A stretch of DNA of 64,000 bases from Comamonadaceae bacterium (GTDB taxonomy: Bacteria > Pseudomonadota > Gammaproteobacteria > Burkholderiales > Burkholderiaceae_C). The stretch lies in contig CANGNS010000018.1 in NCBI GenBank assembly GCA_947455465.1, forward strand, positions 1 through 64,000, in the 5' to 3' direction. Below, in pieces: positions 1-10,920 of the stretch (position 1 is its first letter; each line of letters begins with the position of its first letter). A program made the position numbers and the translations under genes. Below the pieces are notes generated by a model that was not told where the DNA came from, did not search any database, and was given only the letters and a program-made list of their open reading frames with translations.

Positions 1-1235
1 AGCATGGGCGCCTTGGGCGTCCAGCCTCTTAAGTCAAAGGCCTTTCCTGTCATGCGAAAGGGGTGCGTGGGCGCGGCAGGAAGTTGGTAGTTGGGTGTGG
101 ATGCCAAAGCCCCATCTGGCCTGGCCCGGGCGTCTTCCACATAGCTCGCACGCACACTATTTTTGAGCAGATTGGGCGAACCAAATCCAGCCGCATAAAG
201 CGTATCGAAATCCCCGTCACCTTTGGCCGGCGTAATGTCAGCCAAGCCCGCGGGGGGCGTACTGCTGAACAAGGCACTGGGTAATTTGCCATTGTTAATC
301 AGGTCGCCATAACTGAAATTTCCAGGCACCAGGCTTTCAATGCCAGTGGCATAAGCATCTTCGAAAATATCGGACGGTTGTTTGTAAAGGTTGCCGAAGC
401 TCTTTTGCGCGCTGATTGCCAGCATGGTGCCGAAAAGCGGGGCGGCGTCACTCACTTTGCCCAGAAAAACGGCGTCCAGCTGCGCAAGCAATAAAAACAC
501 CCCCGATTGCGGCGCCGAAGCCGTGACGGGGATATTGGCGGCTTCTAAAGCGCGGTGCGTCGCCATGGTCACGGACCCGCCCTGGGAATAGCCTGTGATG
601 AAAAGTTTGCTGCTTGCTGTGGTAGGCGACGACAGCTTGGGCAAGGCTGTTTTTGCAGCCGCCAGCGCATCCATCATGTCCTTGGACTGCTGATCGGCAT
701 TCATGTAGGGGTGGTAGCTCAATGACGAACTGTCATAGCCCGCGTAATTGGGCGCAACCAAAATATAGCCTTGCGCTGCGAAAGAGGCCGCTATGAAAAC
801 AGACTCGTCAAACGCCGGATTGGTGCGTTCCGTCCAATTATTGGCCAGGTTGTATTTTTTATGCGGAACCGTGCCGTGGGCATACAAAACAATGGGGCGC
901 GGCCCGGTGCACCGTGGATCCGATCCGGTGGGCACCATCAATGCGGCTGTTGCATCGGTTGCCTCGCCCATGGCGCCGACCGTGGCGTATTTGAGGTAGT
1001 TGACGTCGACGCCGCACACCGGCGTACCGGTGGCCATGATTACATCCGCGCTGAGACTCGCTTTGAAGTCTGTGGCCGACACGGACTGAATACGTGTCGG
1101 TGTGCTCTCCATCAACACGCCCCGCGCCGGGCTTTTGGGCAGCGCAGCGAGTGGGTCCCCGCTATTTCCACCGCCACAGGCGGACAAGACGATGGCTGAA
1201 ATTGCCGCGAAGGCCCAATGGGGGGTGTTTTTCAT
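1..1235 (-). CDS. Putative secreted lipoprotein alpha/beta-hydrolase (lipase/esterase-like); C-terminus runs off the window start
   Basis: Manual reverse-strand translation from ATG at 1235: MKNTPHWAFAAISAIVLSACGGGNSGDP (lipobox LSAC) with a GYSQGG nucleophile-elbow motif; no stop before position 1, so absent from the ORF track. Confidence 0.75.
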   Translation of the reverse strand, partial: MKNTPHWAFAAISAIVLSACGGGNSGDPLAALPKSPARGVLMESTPTRIQSVSATDFKASLSADVIMATGTPVCGVDVNYLKYATVGAMGEATDATAALMVPTGSDPRCTGPRPIVLYAHGTVPHKKYNLANNWTERTNPAFDESVFIAASFAAQGYILVAPNYAGYDSSSLSYHPYMNADQQSKDMMDALAAAKTALPKLSSPTTASSKLFITGYSQGGSVTMATHRALEAANIPVTASAPQSGVFLLLAQLDAVFLGKVSDAAPLFGTMLAISAQKSFGNLYKQPSDIFEDAYATGIESLVPGNFSYGDLINNGKLPSALFSSTPPAGLADITPAKGDGDFDTLYAAGFGSPNLLKNSVRASYVEDARARPDGALASTPNYQLPAAPTHPFRMTGKAFDLRGWTPKAPM

Positions 1236-1383
1236 AGCGATGGCCTCCTTTGCCTGGCGTTAAACATTTAATTGTATTTAAACATAACATAAACATTATG
1301 TAAAAGACAAATAATAATGCCGCCAAGTGAAGCTTTTGTATCAGCACCAGGCCATACCGCCCTGGGCGCGGGCGAGGAAAAAC

Positions 1384-3006
1384 TTAGAGGGAAGGCGCCG
1401 CTTGTTGCCGCTTCGCCAGCACCTCGTCGAGCCAATCCACACGCATTTCGGGCACGGCGGTGATCAGCTTTTGGGTGTAGGGATGCTCGGGGTTTTCGAA
1501 GATTTTGTCGGTGGCATCAAAGGCCACAAACTCGCCTTGCAGCATCACGGCCGTGCGGTGGGCGATGCGGTGCACCACGTCCAGGTCGTGGGTGATCAGG
1601 ATATAAGACAAGCCCAGTTCGCGCTGCAGTTTGCGCAAGAGCGTGAGGATTTCTTCAGCCACCAGCGGGTCCAGCGCGGAGGTGGGCTCGTCCAGGATGA
1701 TGAGGTCGGGCTTGGCCGCCAGCGCGCGGGCAATGCAGACGCGTTGTTTTTGGCCGCCCGAAAGCTGGCCGGGGCGCCGCTCCAGGTAATCTTGCGGCAA
1801 CTCGACCAAAGTCATCAGCTCTAGGGCGCGGGCATTGACCTCGGCGCGTGCAGCGCCAAAATAAAACTCGACCGGCCGGCCAATGATCTCGCGCAGGGTC
1901 TGGCGCGGGTTGATCGCCACATCGGGGATTTGGTAGACCAGCTGGATAGTGCGCTTGAGCTCCTTGCTGCGTTCTTGGAGCGTGGGCGGCAGCGCCTTGT
2001 CCTGGAATACGATTTGCCCGCTGCGTGGCGGCAAAAGGCCGGTAATGATGCGCGCCAGGGTGGATTTGCCCGAGCCGGACTCGCCCACCACGGCCACGGT
2101 CTCGCCGCGTTGCACATCGAGTGATACGCCGCGCACCACATGGAAGTCGCCATAGTAGGCGTGGCAGTCTTGTACCGACAGCACTTTTTCGGGCTGCACG
2201 GTGGCGGCCGAGGCCCGCTCGCTGGCCGCTGCGCCGCGCACGGCGACCAGGCGGGCGGTGTAGTCTTGGCGGGCAGCGTGCAGGATTTGCTGGGTCAGGC
2301 CTTCTTCGACCTCTTTGCCGTGGCGCAGCACCTTGATGCGGTCAGCCACTTGCGCCACCACCGCCAAATCGTGGGTGATGTACAGCGCGGCGGTGTGAAA
2401 GCGCCGGATCAGCGACTTGAGCAGGATCAGCACCTCGATCTGCGTGGTCACATCCAGCGCCGTGGTGGGCTCGTCGAGCACCAGCACGTCGGGCCGGCAG
2501 GACATGGCCATGGCCGCCATGGCGCGTTGCAACTGGCCGCCCGACACCTGGTGCGGATAGCGGCTGCCAAAGTTTTGTGGATCGGGCAGGTCCAGGGCGG
2601 TAAAGAGTTCGCGCGCCCAGGCCTCGGCCTCGGGGCGGGTCATTAATTTGTGCAGTACCGGGGCCTCGCAGACTTGGTCCATCAGGCTGTGCGCCGGATT
2701 GAAGGCGGCAGCGGCCGATTGGGCGATGTAGGCGATGCGCTTGCCGCGCACTTCGCGCCGGCCTTCAGCGTCCAGGGCGCGGATATTGACGCCGCCCAGC
2801 ACCACCTCGCCACCGGCGATGTGCACGCCGGCGCGGGCATAGCTCATGCTCGAGAGGCCAATGGTCGATTTGCCTGCGCCGCTCTCGCCGATCAGGCCCA
2901 GCACCTCGCCGCGCTTCAAGTGCAGATTGACGTTGTCAACAATGATGTTGCCGGCAACGCTTACCAAGCGCAGGCCGGTGATGTTCAAAATAGTGGAGTC
3001 GTCCAT
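1384..3006 (-). CDS. Dipeptide/oligopeptide-type ABC transporter ATP-binding protein, two fused ATPase domains (DppD-DppF type)
   Basis: Two Walker A motifs ([18 protein letters not shown]) and two signatures ([16 protein letters not shown]) in one 540 aa ORF. Confidence 0.93.
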   Translation of the reverse strand: MDDSTILNITGLRLVSVAGNIIVDNVNLHLKRGEVLGLIGESGAGKSTIGLSSMSYARAGVHIAGGEVVLGGVNIRALDAEGRREVRGKRIAYIAQSAAAAFNPAHSLMDQVCEAPVLHKLMTRPEAEAWARELFTALDLPDPQNFGSRYPHQVSGGQLQRAMAAMAMSCRPDVLVLDEPTTALDVTTQIEVLILLKSLIRRFHTAALYITHDLAVVAQVADRIKVLRHGKEVEEGLTQQILHAARQDYTARLVAVRGAAASERASAATVQPEKVLSVQDCHAYYGDFHVVRGVSLDVQRGETVAVVGESGSGKSTLARIITGLLPPRSGQIVFQDKALPPTLQERSKELKRTIQLVYQIPDVAINPRQTLREIIGRPVEFYFGAARAEVNARALELMTLVELPQDYLERRPGQLSGGQKQRVCIARALAAKPDLIILDEPTSALDPLVAEEILTLLRKLQRELGLSYILITHDLDVVHRIAHRTAVMLQGEFVAFDATDKIFENPEHPYTQKLITAVPEMRVDWLDEVLAKRQQAAPSL

Positions 3007-3021
3007 AACCAGCGGTCTTTC

Positions 3022-3855
3022 TCAGAGTTCGGCCTGGGCGCCCGAGGGGCGCGCATCAATCGAGAGCATCCAGTCCACCACCAAATTGACCGACACGGTC
3101 AGCAAGGCGATGGCCGTGGCCGGGTAAATCGGGGCCATCATGCCGAAGTTAATGGCCGCCGCGTTTTCACGCACCATGCCGCCCAGGTCGGCGTAAGGGG
3201 GCTGGATGCCCAGGCCAAGAAAGGACAGGCCGGCGATAAACAGAAAGTTAAAGCAAAAGCGCAGGCCAAATTCGGAGACCAGCGGCGCCCAGGCGTTGGG
3301 CAGAATCTCGCGGGTAATCACCCACCACAGCCCTTCGCCGCGCAGGCGGGCCGCCTCGACATATTCCATGACCGTGAGGTTCATGCCCAGGGCGCGCGAG
3401 AGGCGAAATACGCGGGTGGAGTCCAGCACGGCAATCGTCATGATCAGCGTGGGGATGCTTGAGCCAAACACGCCCAAAATGATCAGCGCAAAAATCAGGC
3501 TGGGGATGGACAGCATCACATCCACCAAGCGGGTGAAAAACACGTCCACCCAGCCGCCCACGACCGCGCTGACCAGACCGGTCAGGATGCCGATGATGAA
3601 AGACAGCGTCGTAATAGCCAGTGCCACGCCAATGGTCATGCGGCTGCCGTACATCATGCGGGTGAGCATGTCGCGGCCGATCTGGTCGGCGCCAAAAATC
3701 ATTTTTACCGAGGGCTCGTCCCAGGTGCCGCCCACGTTGGCCGACTCGGAGTACGGCGCAATCCAGGGTGTGAACAGGGAAATAACGATAAACAGCCCGA
3801 CAACGGCCATACCGAAGGCGGCCGTTGCAGTCAGCTTGTGTCCAAAGAGTTTCAT
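3022..3855 (-). CDS. ABC transporter permease (DppC-like)
   Basis: Hydrophobic 277 aa ORF with GADQIGRDMLTRMMYGSR and EAARLRGEGLWWVITREILPNAWAPL, typical of DppC; adjacent to DppB and ATPase. Confidence 0.92.
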   Translation of the reverse strand: MKLFGHKLTATAAFGMAVVGLFIVISLFTPWIAPYSESANVGGTWDEPSVKMIFGADQIGRDMLTRMMYGSRMTIGVALAITTLSFIIGILTGLVSAVVGGWVDVFFTRLVDVMLSIPSLIFALIILGVFGSSIPTLIMTIAVLDSTRVFRLSRALGMNLTVMEYVEAARLRGEGLWWVITREILPNAWAPLVSEFGLRFCFNFLFIAGLSFLGLGIQPPYADLGGMVRENAAAINFGMMAPIYPATAIALLTVSVNLVVDWMLSIDARPSGAQAEL

Positions 3856-3876
3856 GGCGGGTCTGGGGGCAAAAGC

Positions 3877-4824
3877 TCAGCGCTGGTGGCGCAGACGCGG
3901 GTTAACAAGAATCACCAAAATATCGGCCAGCGTGTTGAGCAAGACAAAAACGGTGGCAAAGGTCAGGCCGCAGGCCTGAATGACGGGCACATCGCGCTTG
4001 GAGACGCCATCGACCATGTACTGCCCCAATCCGGGGTAGACAAACACCGCCTCGATCACCACCACGCCCACGACCAAATAAGCCATATTGAGTGCAATGA
4101 CGGTGATGATGGGCGCTGCCGCGTTGGGCAAGGCATGGCGCACGATGACGCGCCGCCGGGGCGCGCCCTTGAGGAAGGCCATTTCAATATAGGGCGTGGA
4201 CATGACCGAGAGCACCGAGCTGCGCGTCATGCGCAGCATGTGCGCGGCCACCAGCAGGGTCAGGGTCAGGGCGGGCAAGGTGGTTTGGAACACCCGCTCG
4301 CTAAAGCCCATGCCGCCCGAGACCATGGCCAGCGACGGGAACCACTGCACATTCACGGCAAAAAAGATGATCAGCAGGTAGGCGATGAAAAACTCGGGCA
4401 GCGAGATCGCAATCAGGGTCAACACATTGGCCAGACGGTCAGACCACTTGCCTTCATTGATCGCCGAGAGCACGCCCAGGCCGACTGACAGCGGAATGGC
4501 GATTAAGGCGGCATAGCCGGCCAGAAACAAGGTGTTGCGCAGGCGGGGCATCAGGTCGTCAATGATGACGCGCTTGTTGGTCAGGGCGACGCCCAGGTCG
4601 CCATGCAAGGCGCCCACCAGCCAGTTCCAGTAGCGCAGGTGCGCCGGCACGTTCAGGCCCAGTTCGCGGCGGAAAACGACCAGGGCTTCGGGCGTGGCGC
4701 CCTGGCCCAGAATGGCCGAGGCTACATCGCCGGGCAAAATTTGGGTGCAGACAAATATCAGCACCGAGACGGCAAACAGGGTCAGGATGCCCAAAAGCAG
4801 TCGGTTAACAATCAACTTGGCCAT
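3877..4824 (-). CDS. ABC transporter permease (DppB-like)
   Basis: MAKLIVNRLLLGILTLFAVSVLIFVCTQILPGDVA N-terminus; start trimmed from the 4947 ORF start to the ATG at 4824. Confidence 0.92.
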   Translation of the reverse strand: MAKLIVNRLLLGILTLFAVSVLIFVCTQILPGDVASAILGQGATPEALVVFRRELGLNVPAHLRYWNWLVGALHGDLGVALTNKRVIIDDLMPRLRNTLFLAGYAALIAIPLSVGLGVLSAINEGKWSDRLANVLTLIAISLPEFFIAYLLIIFFAVNVQWFPSLAMVSGGMGFSERVFQTTLPALTLTLLVAAHMLRMTRSSVLSVMSTPYIEMAFLKGAPRRRVIVRHALPNAAAPIITVIALNMAYLVVGVVVIEAVFVYPGLGQYMVDGVSKRDVPVIQACGLTFATVFVLLNTLADILVILVNPRLRHQR

Positions 4825-5000
4825 GAGGTGCGATCGGTAAGAAAAAAACTGCGCTCGCATAGCAAGCACCCTGGCGAGCATAACGCCTGCCTCGAACGAA
4901 CCAAAATATAGAGCAAAAAAAGGGGCCGGGCGCAAACCCGACCCCACTTTCCTTATTGCATTACGACGCGGTCTGATGCCAGACCGGCATCGCTACGCCT

Positions 5001-6575
5001 TTAGGCAAACCAGCCTTTTTCGGCAATACGGTCGTCACCCATGTCGTAGCGGCCAGAGATGGTCAGGCCTTGCAACTTGGTGGTGTGCGCGTCCAGGTAG
5101 TCCTGCACCGCGTAGTTGACCATGCCCGCATTTTGCGAGACCAGTTCCTGGCAGGTGTTGTACAGGGCTTGGCGCTTCTTCTGGTCGATTTCGACGCGCG
5201 CAGCTTCCAGCGCCTTGCTGAACTCGGCGTTCTCGAAGTGGCTGTCGTTCCAAGGATTGGTCTTGCCGCCGTAGAAGATGGACGTGAGCTGGTTGTCGAT
5301 GGTCGGACGGTTGCCCCAGTACACCGCGCAGAAAGGCTGCTTGAGCCAGATGTTGTCCCAGTAGCCGTCGGCCGAGACGCGCTTCAAGTCCAGGTTGATG
5401 CCCGCTTTGGACAGCGATTCCTGGAAGATTTGGCCCGCGTCGGTGGCGCCGGAGAAAGCACCTTCAGACACTTGCAGCTCAATCGCGCCGGTGTGGCCCG
5501 ATTTCTTCATGTGGAACTTGGCTTTTTCTGGGTCAAAGCGGTTCATTGTCTGGCTGGGGTTGTAGAACTTCATCTTGGGTCCGACGCAGTTGTCGTTACC
5601 CACCGATGCGTAGCCGCTGTAGACGTTGTCCACGATTTTTTGACGGTCGATACCGTACTTCAGTGCCAGCATGACGTCGCGGTTGCTGAACGGCGACTTG
5701 TCGGTGTGGGCCACAAAGCAGAAGCGGTTGCCCATGCCGGGGGTGCGCGAGATTTTTAGGTTGGGGTTCTTGGCCAGCAAACCTGCGGTCTTGGGGTTGA
5801 CGCGGTTGATGATGTCCACCGTGCCGGTTTGCAGGGCGGTCGTGCGCTGCGAAGCGTCGCCGATGTAAATCAGCTCGACGCGGTCAAAGTTGCCGCGGTT
5901 AGGCTTCCAGTAGTTGCCAGGCTTGCGCTTGAAGGTGGCACGCACGCCGGGTTGGAACTCTTCCAGGGTGAAAGCGCCGGTTCCGTCGGGCTTGCTGAAG
6001 TCTTTGTAACCGTTTGGCACCACGATGATGTGGTAGTCGCTCAGGTTAAAAGGCAAGTCCACATTGCCCTTGCTCATGGTGATTTGCACCTGGGTGGCGG
6101 ACAGCTTTTTGATCTCTTTGATATCGGCCAGCAGCGACTTGGCAGGCGATTTGGTCTCGCCGCGGTGCATATTGAGCGAGTAGATGACGTCATCGGCATC
6201 CAGGGTTTTGCCGGACGTAAAGGTGATGCCTTTGCGCACGTTGAACACCCAATCGGTAGCGCCGGGCTTGACTTCCCAGCTCTCGAACAACTCGCCCACG
6301 GCGTCGCCGTTGTCGGCCACTTCGACCAGATTGTTCCAGAGCATCAGGCTCATGGTGATCGGGATGGAGTCCGCATAGGTCAGTGGGTCCAGGCTGTCGG
6401 AGGGAGATCCGCCTTCCATGCCCATGCGCAGGGTGCCGCCCTTTTTGGGCGTGCTTTGCGCCATGGCAGGCGACACACCCAGGGTGGACGCCAGGCCTAC
6501 CGCCGAAGCTCCGAGAATAATTTGGCGACGGTCGAGGATGATGCCCGAGTCGCTTTGTTGTTCGACATTTGCCAT
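5001..6575 (-). CDS. ABC transporter substrate-binding protein, family 5 (peptide/opine/nickel type), likely Tat-exported
   Basis: Begins MANVEQQSDSGIILDRRQIILGASAVGLAS (RR-motif signal) followed by a family 5 SBP body (GGTLRMGMEGG...LDPLTYAD); adjacent permeases. Confidence 0.92.
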   Translation of the reverse strand: MANVEQQSDSGIILDRRQIILGASAVGLASTLGVSPAMAQSTPKKGGTLRMGMEGGSPSDSLDPLTYADSIPITMSLMLWNNLVEVADNGDAVGELFESWEVKPGATDWVFNVRKGITFTSGKTLDADDVIYSLNMHRGETKSPAKSLLADIKEIKKLSATQVQITMSKGNVDLPFNLSDYHIIVVPNGYKDFSKPDGTGAFTLEEFQPGVRATFKRKPGNYWKPNRGNFDRVELIYIGDASQRTTALQTGTVDIINRVNPKTAGLLAKNPNLKISRTPGMGNRFCFVAHTDKSPFSNRDVMLALKYGIDRQKIVDNVYSGYASVGNDNCVGPKMKFYNPSQTMNRFDPEKAKFHMKKSGHTGAIELQVSEGAFSGATDAGQIFQESLSKAGINLDLKRVSADGYWDNIWLKQPFCAVYWGNRPTIDNQLTSIFYGGKTNPWNDSHFENAEFSKALEAARVEIDQKKRQALYNTCQELVSQNAGMVNYAVQDYLDAHTTKLQGLTISGRYDMGDDRIAEKGWFA

Positions 6576-6820
6576 TTTTGAAGATCTCCAATCCAAGCAG
6601 ATTTATAAACAGTGCCCCGCCAGCCCCTGTAAATCAGGCCATACGGGTACGGAGTGCAATAAGCCTTGCGCTCTGCGGGCATAGTAATTCAATCCGGGGC
6701 CGCTCTCAAGCGCTCGGTATCGGCATATTCCCTAGGTTTTGCCCAAATAACAAGCATCCGGACAATTCCTGAAATTGAGGCGATTGCGCCCCAAATCGGT
6801 GCTCTCGGGCTGGCGCTGCT

Positions 6821-7603
6821 TTAGCGGCCGCGCCACTGTGGCGGGCGCTTTTCGCTAAAGGCGCGCGGGCCTTCAGCGGCATCGTCGGAGCGCAGCATGC
6901 ATTGGTAGGTAGGCAGCGTGCCCCCGCGCAGCACCTGGTAGCCCTGCGCGACGGGCAAAGCGGCGGTGGCACGCAATATCTCGAGCACCGCCCCCACGGC
7001 CAGCGGCGCCGCTTGCACGATCTGCTGGGCCAGCGTCTGGGCGGCCGCCAGCAAGGCCTCGGGCGCCACCACCTGGTTGACCAGGCCCCAGCGGGCCGCC
7101 TCGGCCGCCCCCATGCGCCGGCCGGTGAGCAGCAACTCCAGCGCGATGGCGCGCGGCAGGCGCTGGGGCAGGCGCAGCAGGCCGCCCGAGTCGGCCACCA
7201 TGCCTAATTTGACCTCGGGCAGGGCAAATTCGGCGCTCTCACTGGCCACGATCAGGTCGGCCGCCAAGGCCAGCTCAAAGCCGCCGCCCATGGCCAGGCC
7301 GTTGACAGCGGCGATCACCGGCTTACCCAAGTCAAAAAACTCGGTCAAACCGCCAAAACCGCCCGGGCCGTGGTTGGCGTCGATGGCCTCGCCTTCGGTG
7401 GCGCCGGCCAGATCCCAGCCGGCCGAGAAAAACCGCCCGGTGCCCGTCAGGATACCCACGCGCAAGTCTGGTGTGTCGCGCAGCCGGCAAAAGGCCTGGT
7501 ACAGCGCCAAGCTGGTGGGCACATTGATGGCATTGGCCTTGGGGCGGTCCAGGGTGATGGTGAGCACGCCGCCGTGGGCGACGCAGGAAACAGCTTCAGC
7601 CAT
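6821..7603 (-). CDS. caiD: Crotonobetainyl-CoA hydratase / carnitinyl-CoA dehydratase-like enoyl-CoA hydratase (CaiD-like)
   Basis: 260 aa crotonase; segments [78 protein letters not shown] closely match remembered CaiD sequence. Confidence 0.82.
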   Translation of the reverse strand: MAEAVSCVAHGGVLTITLDRPKANAINVPTSLALYQAFCRLRDTPDLRVGILTGTGRFFSAGWDLAGATEGEAIDANHGPGGFGGLTEFFDLGKPVIAAVNGLAMGGGFELALAADLIVASESAEFALPEVKLGMVADSGGLLRLPQRLPRAIALELLLTGRRMGAAEAARWGLVNQVVAPEALLAAAQTLAQQIVQAAPLAVGAVLEILRATAALPVAQGYQVLRGGTLPTYQCMLRSDDAAEGPRAFSEKRPPQWRGR

Positions 7604-9677
7604 GGGCTTCTCCGGTTAATCGAATCAGGGCGTCCACGGCCAATACGCCCTGTCCGGCGGGCAGCACCAGCACCGGGTTGACGTCCAGCTCCTGCAGCGT
7701 GTCGGCGTGCGCTTGGGCGTAGGCGGCAATGGCCATGACGGCGTCGACCAGCGCGGGCACATCGCCTGCGGCGCGGCCCCGAAAACCGGCCAGCAGCGGC
7801 CAGACCTTCAGGCTGGACAGCGCCGCCTCTACCGGGGCGCGCTCCAGGGGAAAGAGCAGGGTGCGTGCATCTTGCAGCAACTCGACCAAAATGCCGCCCG
7901 CCCCCAGCGTGAGCGAGAGGCCAAACTGTGCATCGCGCTGTACGCCAACGATGATTTCGGCCACCACCTGCCCAGCCATCTGTTCGACCAAAAACTGGTC
8001 CGACAAATGGGCCATACGCGCCACCGCCTCGCGCACGCCTTGGGCGTCGCGCACCTGCAGCTGCACGCCGCCGGCCTCGGTTTTGTGGGCCAGATCGGCG
8101 GCCACAGCCTTGACCACCACCGGGTAGCCGATGTTGTCGGCAAAGGCCGGCGCCTCCTGGGCCCCGACTTGCGCACCGCGCGGCACCGACAACCCGTAAG
8201 CGGCCAGCGCGGCCTTGCCCTGAACCTCGGTCAGGGTGCGTGCCGGGCCTTTGTTTGCTGCAGCAACCGTGGCCAGCGGCTGCGCTGGCGGCTGAGCGGC
8301 GCGCGCTGCGCCAATGCCTGCGGCATGGGCAATAGCGTCCAGGCAATGGGCGATGCCATGCATGGGCGCGATGCCCTGCGCGAGCAGGGCCAAAGCGTGG
8401 CTTTCGGGCAGGTCCTCGGGCAAGGACGCGACCACCGTAGCCCCCCGCCCCCCGGCGCGCGCGGCAGCGGCAAAAGCACCCACCGTGGTGGCCCAGCTCT
8501 CGGCGCCGCAGCGGTCCAGGCGGGGGTAGTCCAGCACCAATAGGTGGGCGTCAAACTGGCAGTCCATCAGGCCGGCAAAGCACTCCGTCTGGGCGGCCAG
8601 ATCGCCCCAGATATAGGTGTGGTAGTCCAGCGGATTGGCCACGTTGACCTTGTCACCCAGCACGGCGCGTAGGCGTGCGTCGGCCGCGGGCGGAATGCTT
8701 GGCATCTCCAGGCCGCGCGGCTGGGCCAGGTCGGCGACCAAAGAGGCTTCGCCGCCCGAGCAACTGGCAGAAATAATGCGCTTGCCTTGCAGCGGTCCAT
8801 GCACATGCAAAAACTTGCAGGTCTCGATCAACTCAGCCGGGTCGCGCACCCGCGCTATGCCGCAGCGCGCAAACAGCGCGTCGTACAGGGCGTCGGGCCC
8901 GGCCAGCGAGCTGGTGTGGCTCATGGCGGTTTGCGCGCCCAGTGCCGAGGAGCCTGCCTTCAGCGCCACCAAAGGCACGCCCTGGCGCAAGGCCTTGATC
9001 GCCACGCGCGAAAACGCCGCCACGTCGTCCAGGCCTTCGATGTGCATGCCAATCACGCTCACCCGCGGGTCGGACAACAGGCACTCGACCAGGCTCTCCA
9101 TGCTGTTGCCCGCTTTGTTGCCCACCGTGATCAGGTAGGCTAAGGGCATCCCGCGGGTTTGCATGGTCAGGTTCAGGCCGATGTTGCCGCTTTGGGTAAT
9201 CAGGGCCACGCCTTGGCTTTGACGCTGGCCGCCATGCTGGTCGGGCCATAAGGCCACACCGTCCAAATAGTTGAGCATGCCGTAGCAATTGGGGCCGATC
9301 AGCGCCATGCTGCCCGCCGCCTGCACCAGTTCGGCTTGCAGCGCCACTCCCTCGCCGCCCACCTCGGCAAAGCCCGAGGCGTAGCAAATCGCGCCACCCG
9401 CACCGCGTGCGGCCAGTTGCCGTACGACCTCAATCGTGGCATGGCGTGGTACGGCCACAAAGCTGGCATCTGGCGCCTCGGGCAGGTCTTGCACGCTGGC
9501 AAAGCAGGGCAGACCATCCATCTCCTGGCGCGTGGGGTGCACCGGCCAGATCGGGCCTTCAAAGCCCAGGGCTTTGCACTGGCGCACCGCCTCGTGGGCC
9601 GAGGCGCCACCAAATACCGCAATATGGCGCGGCGACAACAAACGCCGCAGCGCTTTGGACTCGGCCATCGTAGCCAT
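7596..9677 (-). CDS. Acyl-CoA synthetase (ADP-forming), single-chain acetate--CoA ligase family
   Basis: CoA-binding N-terminus ([14 protein letters not shown]), [16 protein letters not shown] catalytic-His region and C-terminal ATP-grasp ([23 protein letters not shown]); start set to ATG at 9677. Confidence 0.88.
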   Translation of the reverse strand: MATMAESKALRRLLSPRHIAVFGGASAHEAVRQCKALGFEGPIWPVHPTRQEMDGLPCFASVQDLPEAPDASFVAVPRHATIEVVRQLAARGAGGAICYASGFAEVGGEGVALQAELVQAAGSMALIGPNCYGMLNYLDGVALWPDQHGGQRQSQGVALITQSGNIGLNLTMQTRGMPLAYLITVGNKAGNSMESLVECLLSDPRVSVIGMHIEGLDDVAAFSRVAIKALRQGVPLVALKAGSSALGAQTAMSHTSSLAGPDALYDALFARCGIARVRDPAELIETCKFLHVHGPLQGKRIISASCSGGEASLVADLAQPRGLEMPSIPPAADARLRAVLGDKVNVANPLDYHTYIWGDLAAQTECFAGLMDCQFDAHLLVLDYPRLDRCGAESWATTVGAFAAAARAGGRGATVVASLPEDLPESHALALLAQGIAPMHGIAHCLDAIAHAAGIGAARAAQPPAQPLATVAAANKGPARTLTEVQGKAALAAYGLSVPRGAQVGAQEAPAFADNIGYPVVVKAVAADLAHKTEAGGVQLQVRDAQGVREAVARMAHLSDQFLVEQMAGQVVAEIIVGVQRDAQFGLSLTLGAGGILVELLQDARTLLFPLERAPVEAALSSLKVWPLLAGFRGRAAGDVPALVDAVMAIAAYAQAHADTLQELDVNPVLVLPAGQGVLAVDALIRLTGEAHG

Positions 9678-9679
9678 GG

Positions 9680-10852
9680 CTAAGCGCCGTGCACGCGCAG
9701 CATGGCGCGCGAAATAATGTGGCGCTGAATTTCGCTGGTGCCATCCCAAATGCGTTCCACGCGCGCATCACGCCAAAAACGCTCAATGGGCAGCTGGTTC
9801 ATGAGGCCCATGCCGCCAAAAATTTGCAGCGCGTTATCGGTCACGCGCGCCAGCGCCTCCGAGGCAAACAGTTTGGCCATGGCCGCGTCCGAATCGCTCA
9901 TGCTGCCCTGGTCGCATTTCCAGGCCGCTTGCAAAGTCAGCAGCTCGGCGGCGGCCAGCTCGGTCGCCATATCGGCCAGCTTGAAACCGGTACCCTGGAA
10001 CTTGCCAATCGGTTGGCCAAACTGCTTGCGCGTCGCGGCCCATTCGGTGGCCATTTCCATCACCCGCTGACCGCGCCCCACACTGGTGGCGGCCACCGTC
10101 AGGCGCGTAGCGCCTAGCCACTGGCCCATCAGGTCAAAGCCCTGGCCTTCGTCGCCCAGGCGCTTATAGGCCGGCACCCGGCAATCGGTGAAAAACAGTT
10201 CGCACTGGTGGTAGCCCCGGTGCGAGACGCAAGCCGGCCCGCGCCGCACGGTCAGGCCGGGCGAGTCCAGGTCGACCAAAAAGCCGGTGATTTTTTTCTT
10301 CGGTCCATGCGCCGTGTCCTCGACGCCGGTGGCGGCAAACAGCACCACAAAGTCGCTCATATCGGCGTGGCTGATGAAGTGCTTGGTGCCGTTGATGAGG
10401 TAGTCGGCGTTCTCGCCACTGCCGTCGCGGGTGGCACGGGTTTGCATGCCGCGCACGTCCGAGCCGGCGTTGGGCTCGGTCATGGCCAGGCAATCATGGC
10501 GCGCCCCGCTGATGGTGGGCAGCAAATATTCTTCGATCTGCGCGCCCTGGCAGGCGCGCAAGATATTGCTCGGCCGCGCCACCAGCATTTGCAAGCCATA
10601 GGAGGCGCGCCCCAGCTCGCGCTCGAGCAGCGCCACCGTGAAATTGTCCAGCCCGCCGCCGCCCAACTCGGCGGGCATATTGGCCGCGTACAAACCCACC
10701 TCGATGGCCTTGGCCTGGATGGACTGCACCAGCTCAGGCGGGATGGCGTCGGTGCGCTCGACCAGATCCTCGTGCGGGTACAGCTCTTTTTCGACAAATG
10801 CGCGGACAGTGTCCACGATCATGGTTTGTTCGCTCGTCAGGGCAAATTGCAT
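9680..10852 (-). CDS. Acyl-CoA dehydrogenase (candidate gamma-butyrobetainyl-CoA dehydrogenase)
   Basis: AMTEPNAGSDVRGMQTRA, AKLFASEALARVTDNALQIFGGMG, RDARVERIWDGTSEIQRHIISR signatures; substrate inferred only from neighbours. Confidence 0.9.
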   Translation of the reverse strand: MQFALTSEQTMIVDTVRAFVEKELYPHEDLVERTDAIPPELVQSIQAKAIEVGLYAANMPAELGGGGLDNFTVALLERELGRASYGLQMLVARPSNILRACQGAQIEEYLLPTISGARHDCLAMTEPNAGSDVRGMQTRATRDGSGENADYLINGTKHFISHADMSDFVVLFAATGVEDTAHGPKKKITGFLVDLDSPGLTVRRGPACVSHRGYHQCELFFTDCRVPAYKRLGDEGQGFDLMGQWLGATRLTVAATSVGRGQRVMEMATEWAATRKQFGQPIGKFQGTGFKLADMATELAAAELLTLQAAWKCDQGSMSDSDAAMAKLFASEALARVTDNALQIFGGMGLMNQLPIERFWRDARVERIWDGTSEIQRHIISRAMLRVHGA

Positions 10853-10920
10853 GGTGCGGCCTTTTAACAGGGGTAAAACGTTTTTAACAAATGCGTGGGA
10901 GCTGCTGGCTAAGCGAGGCC

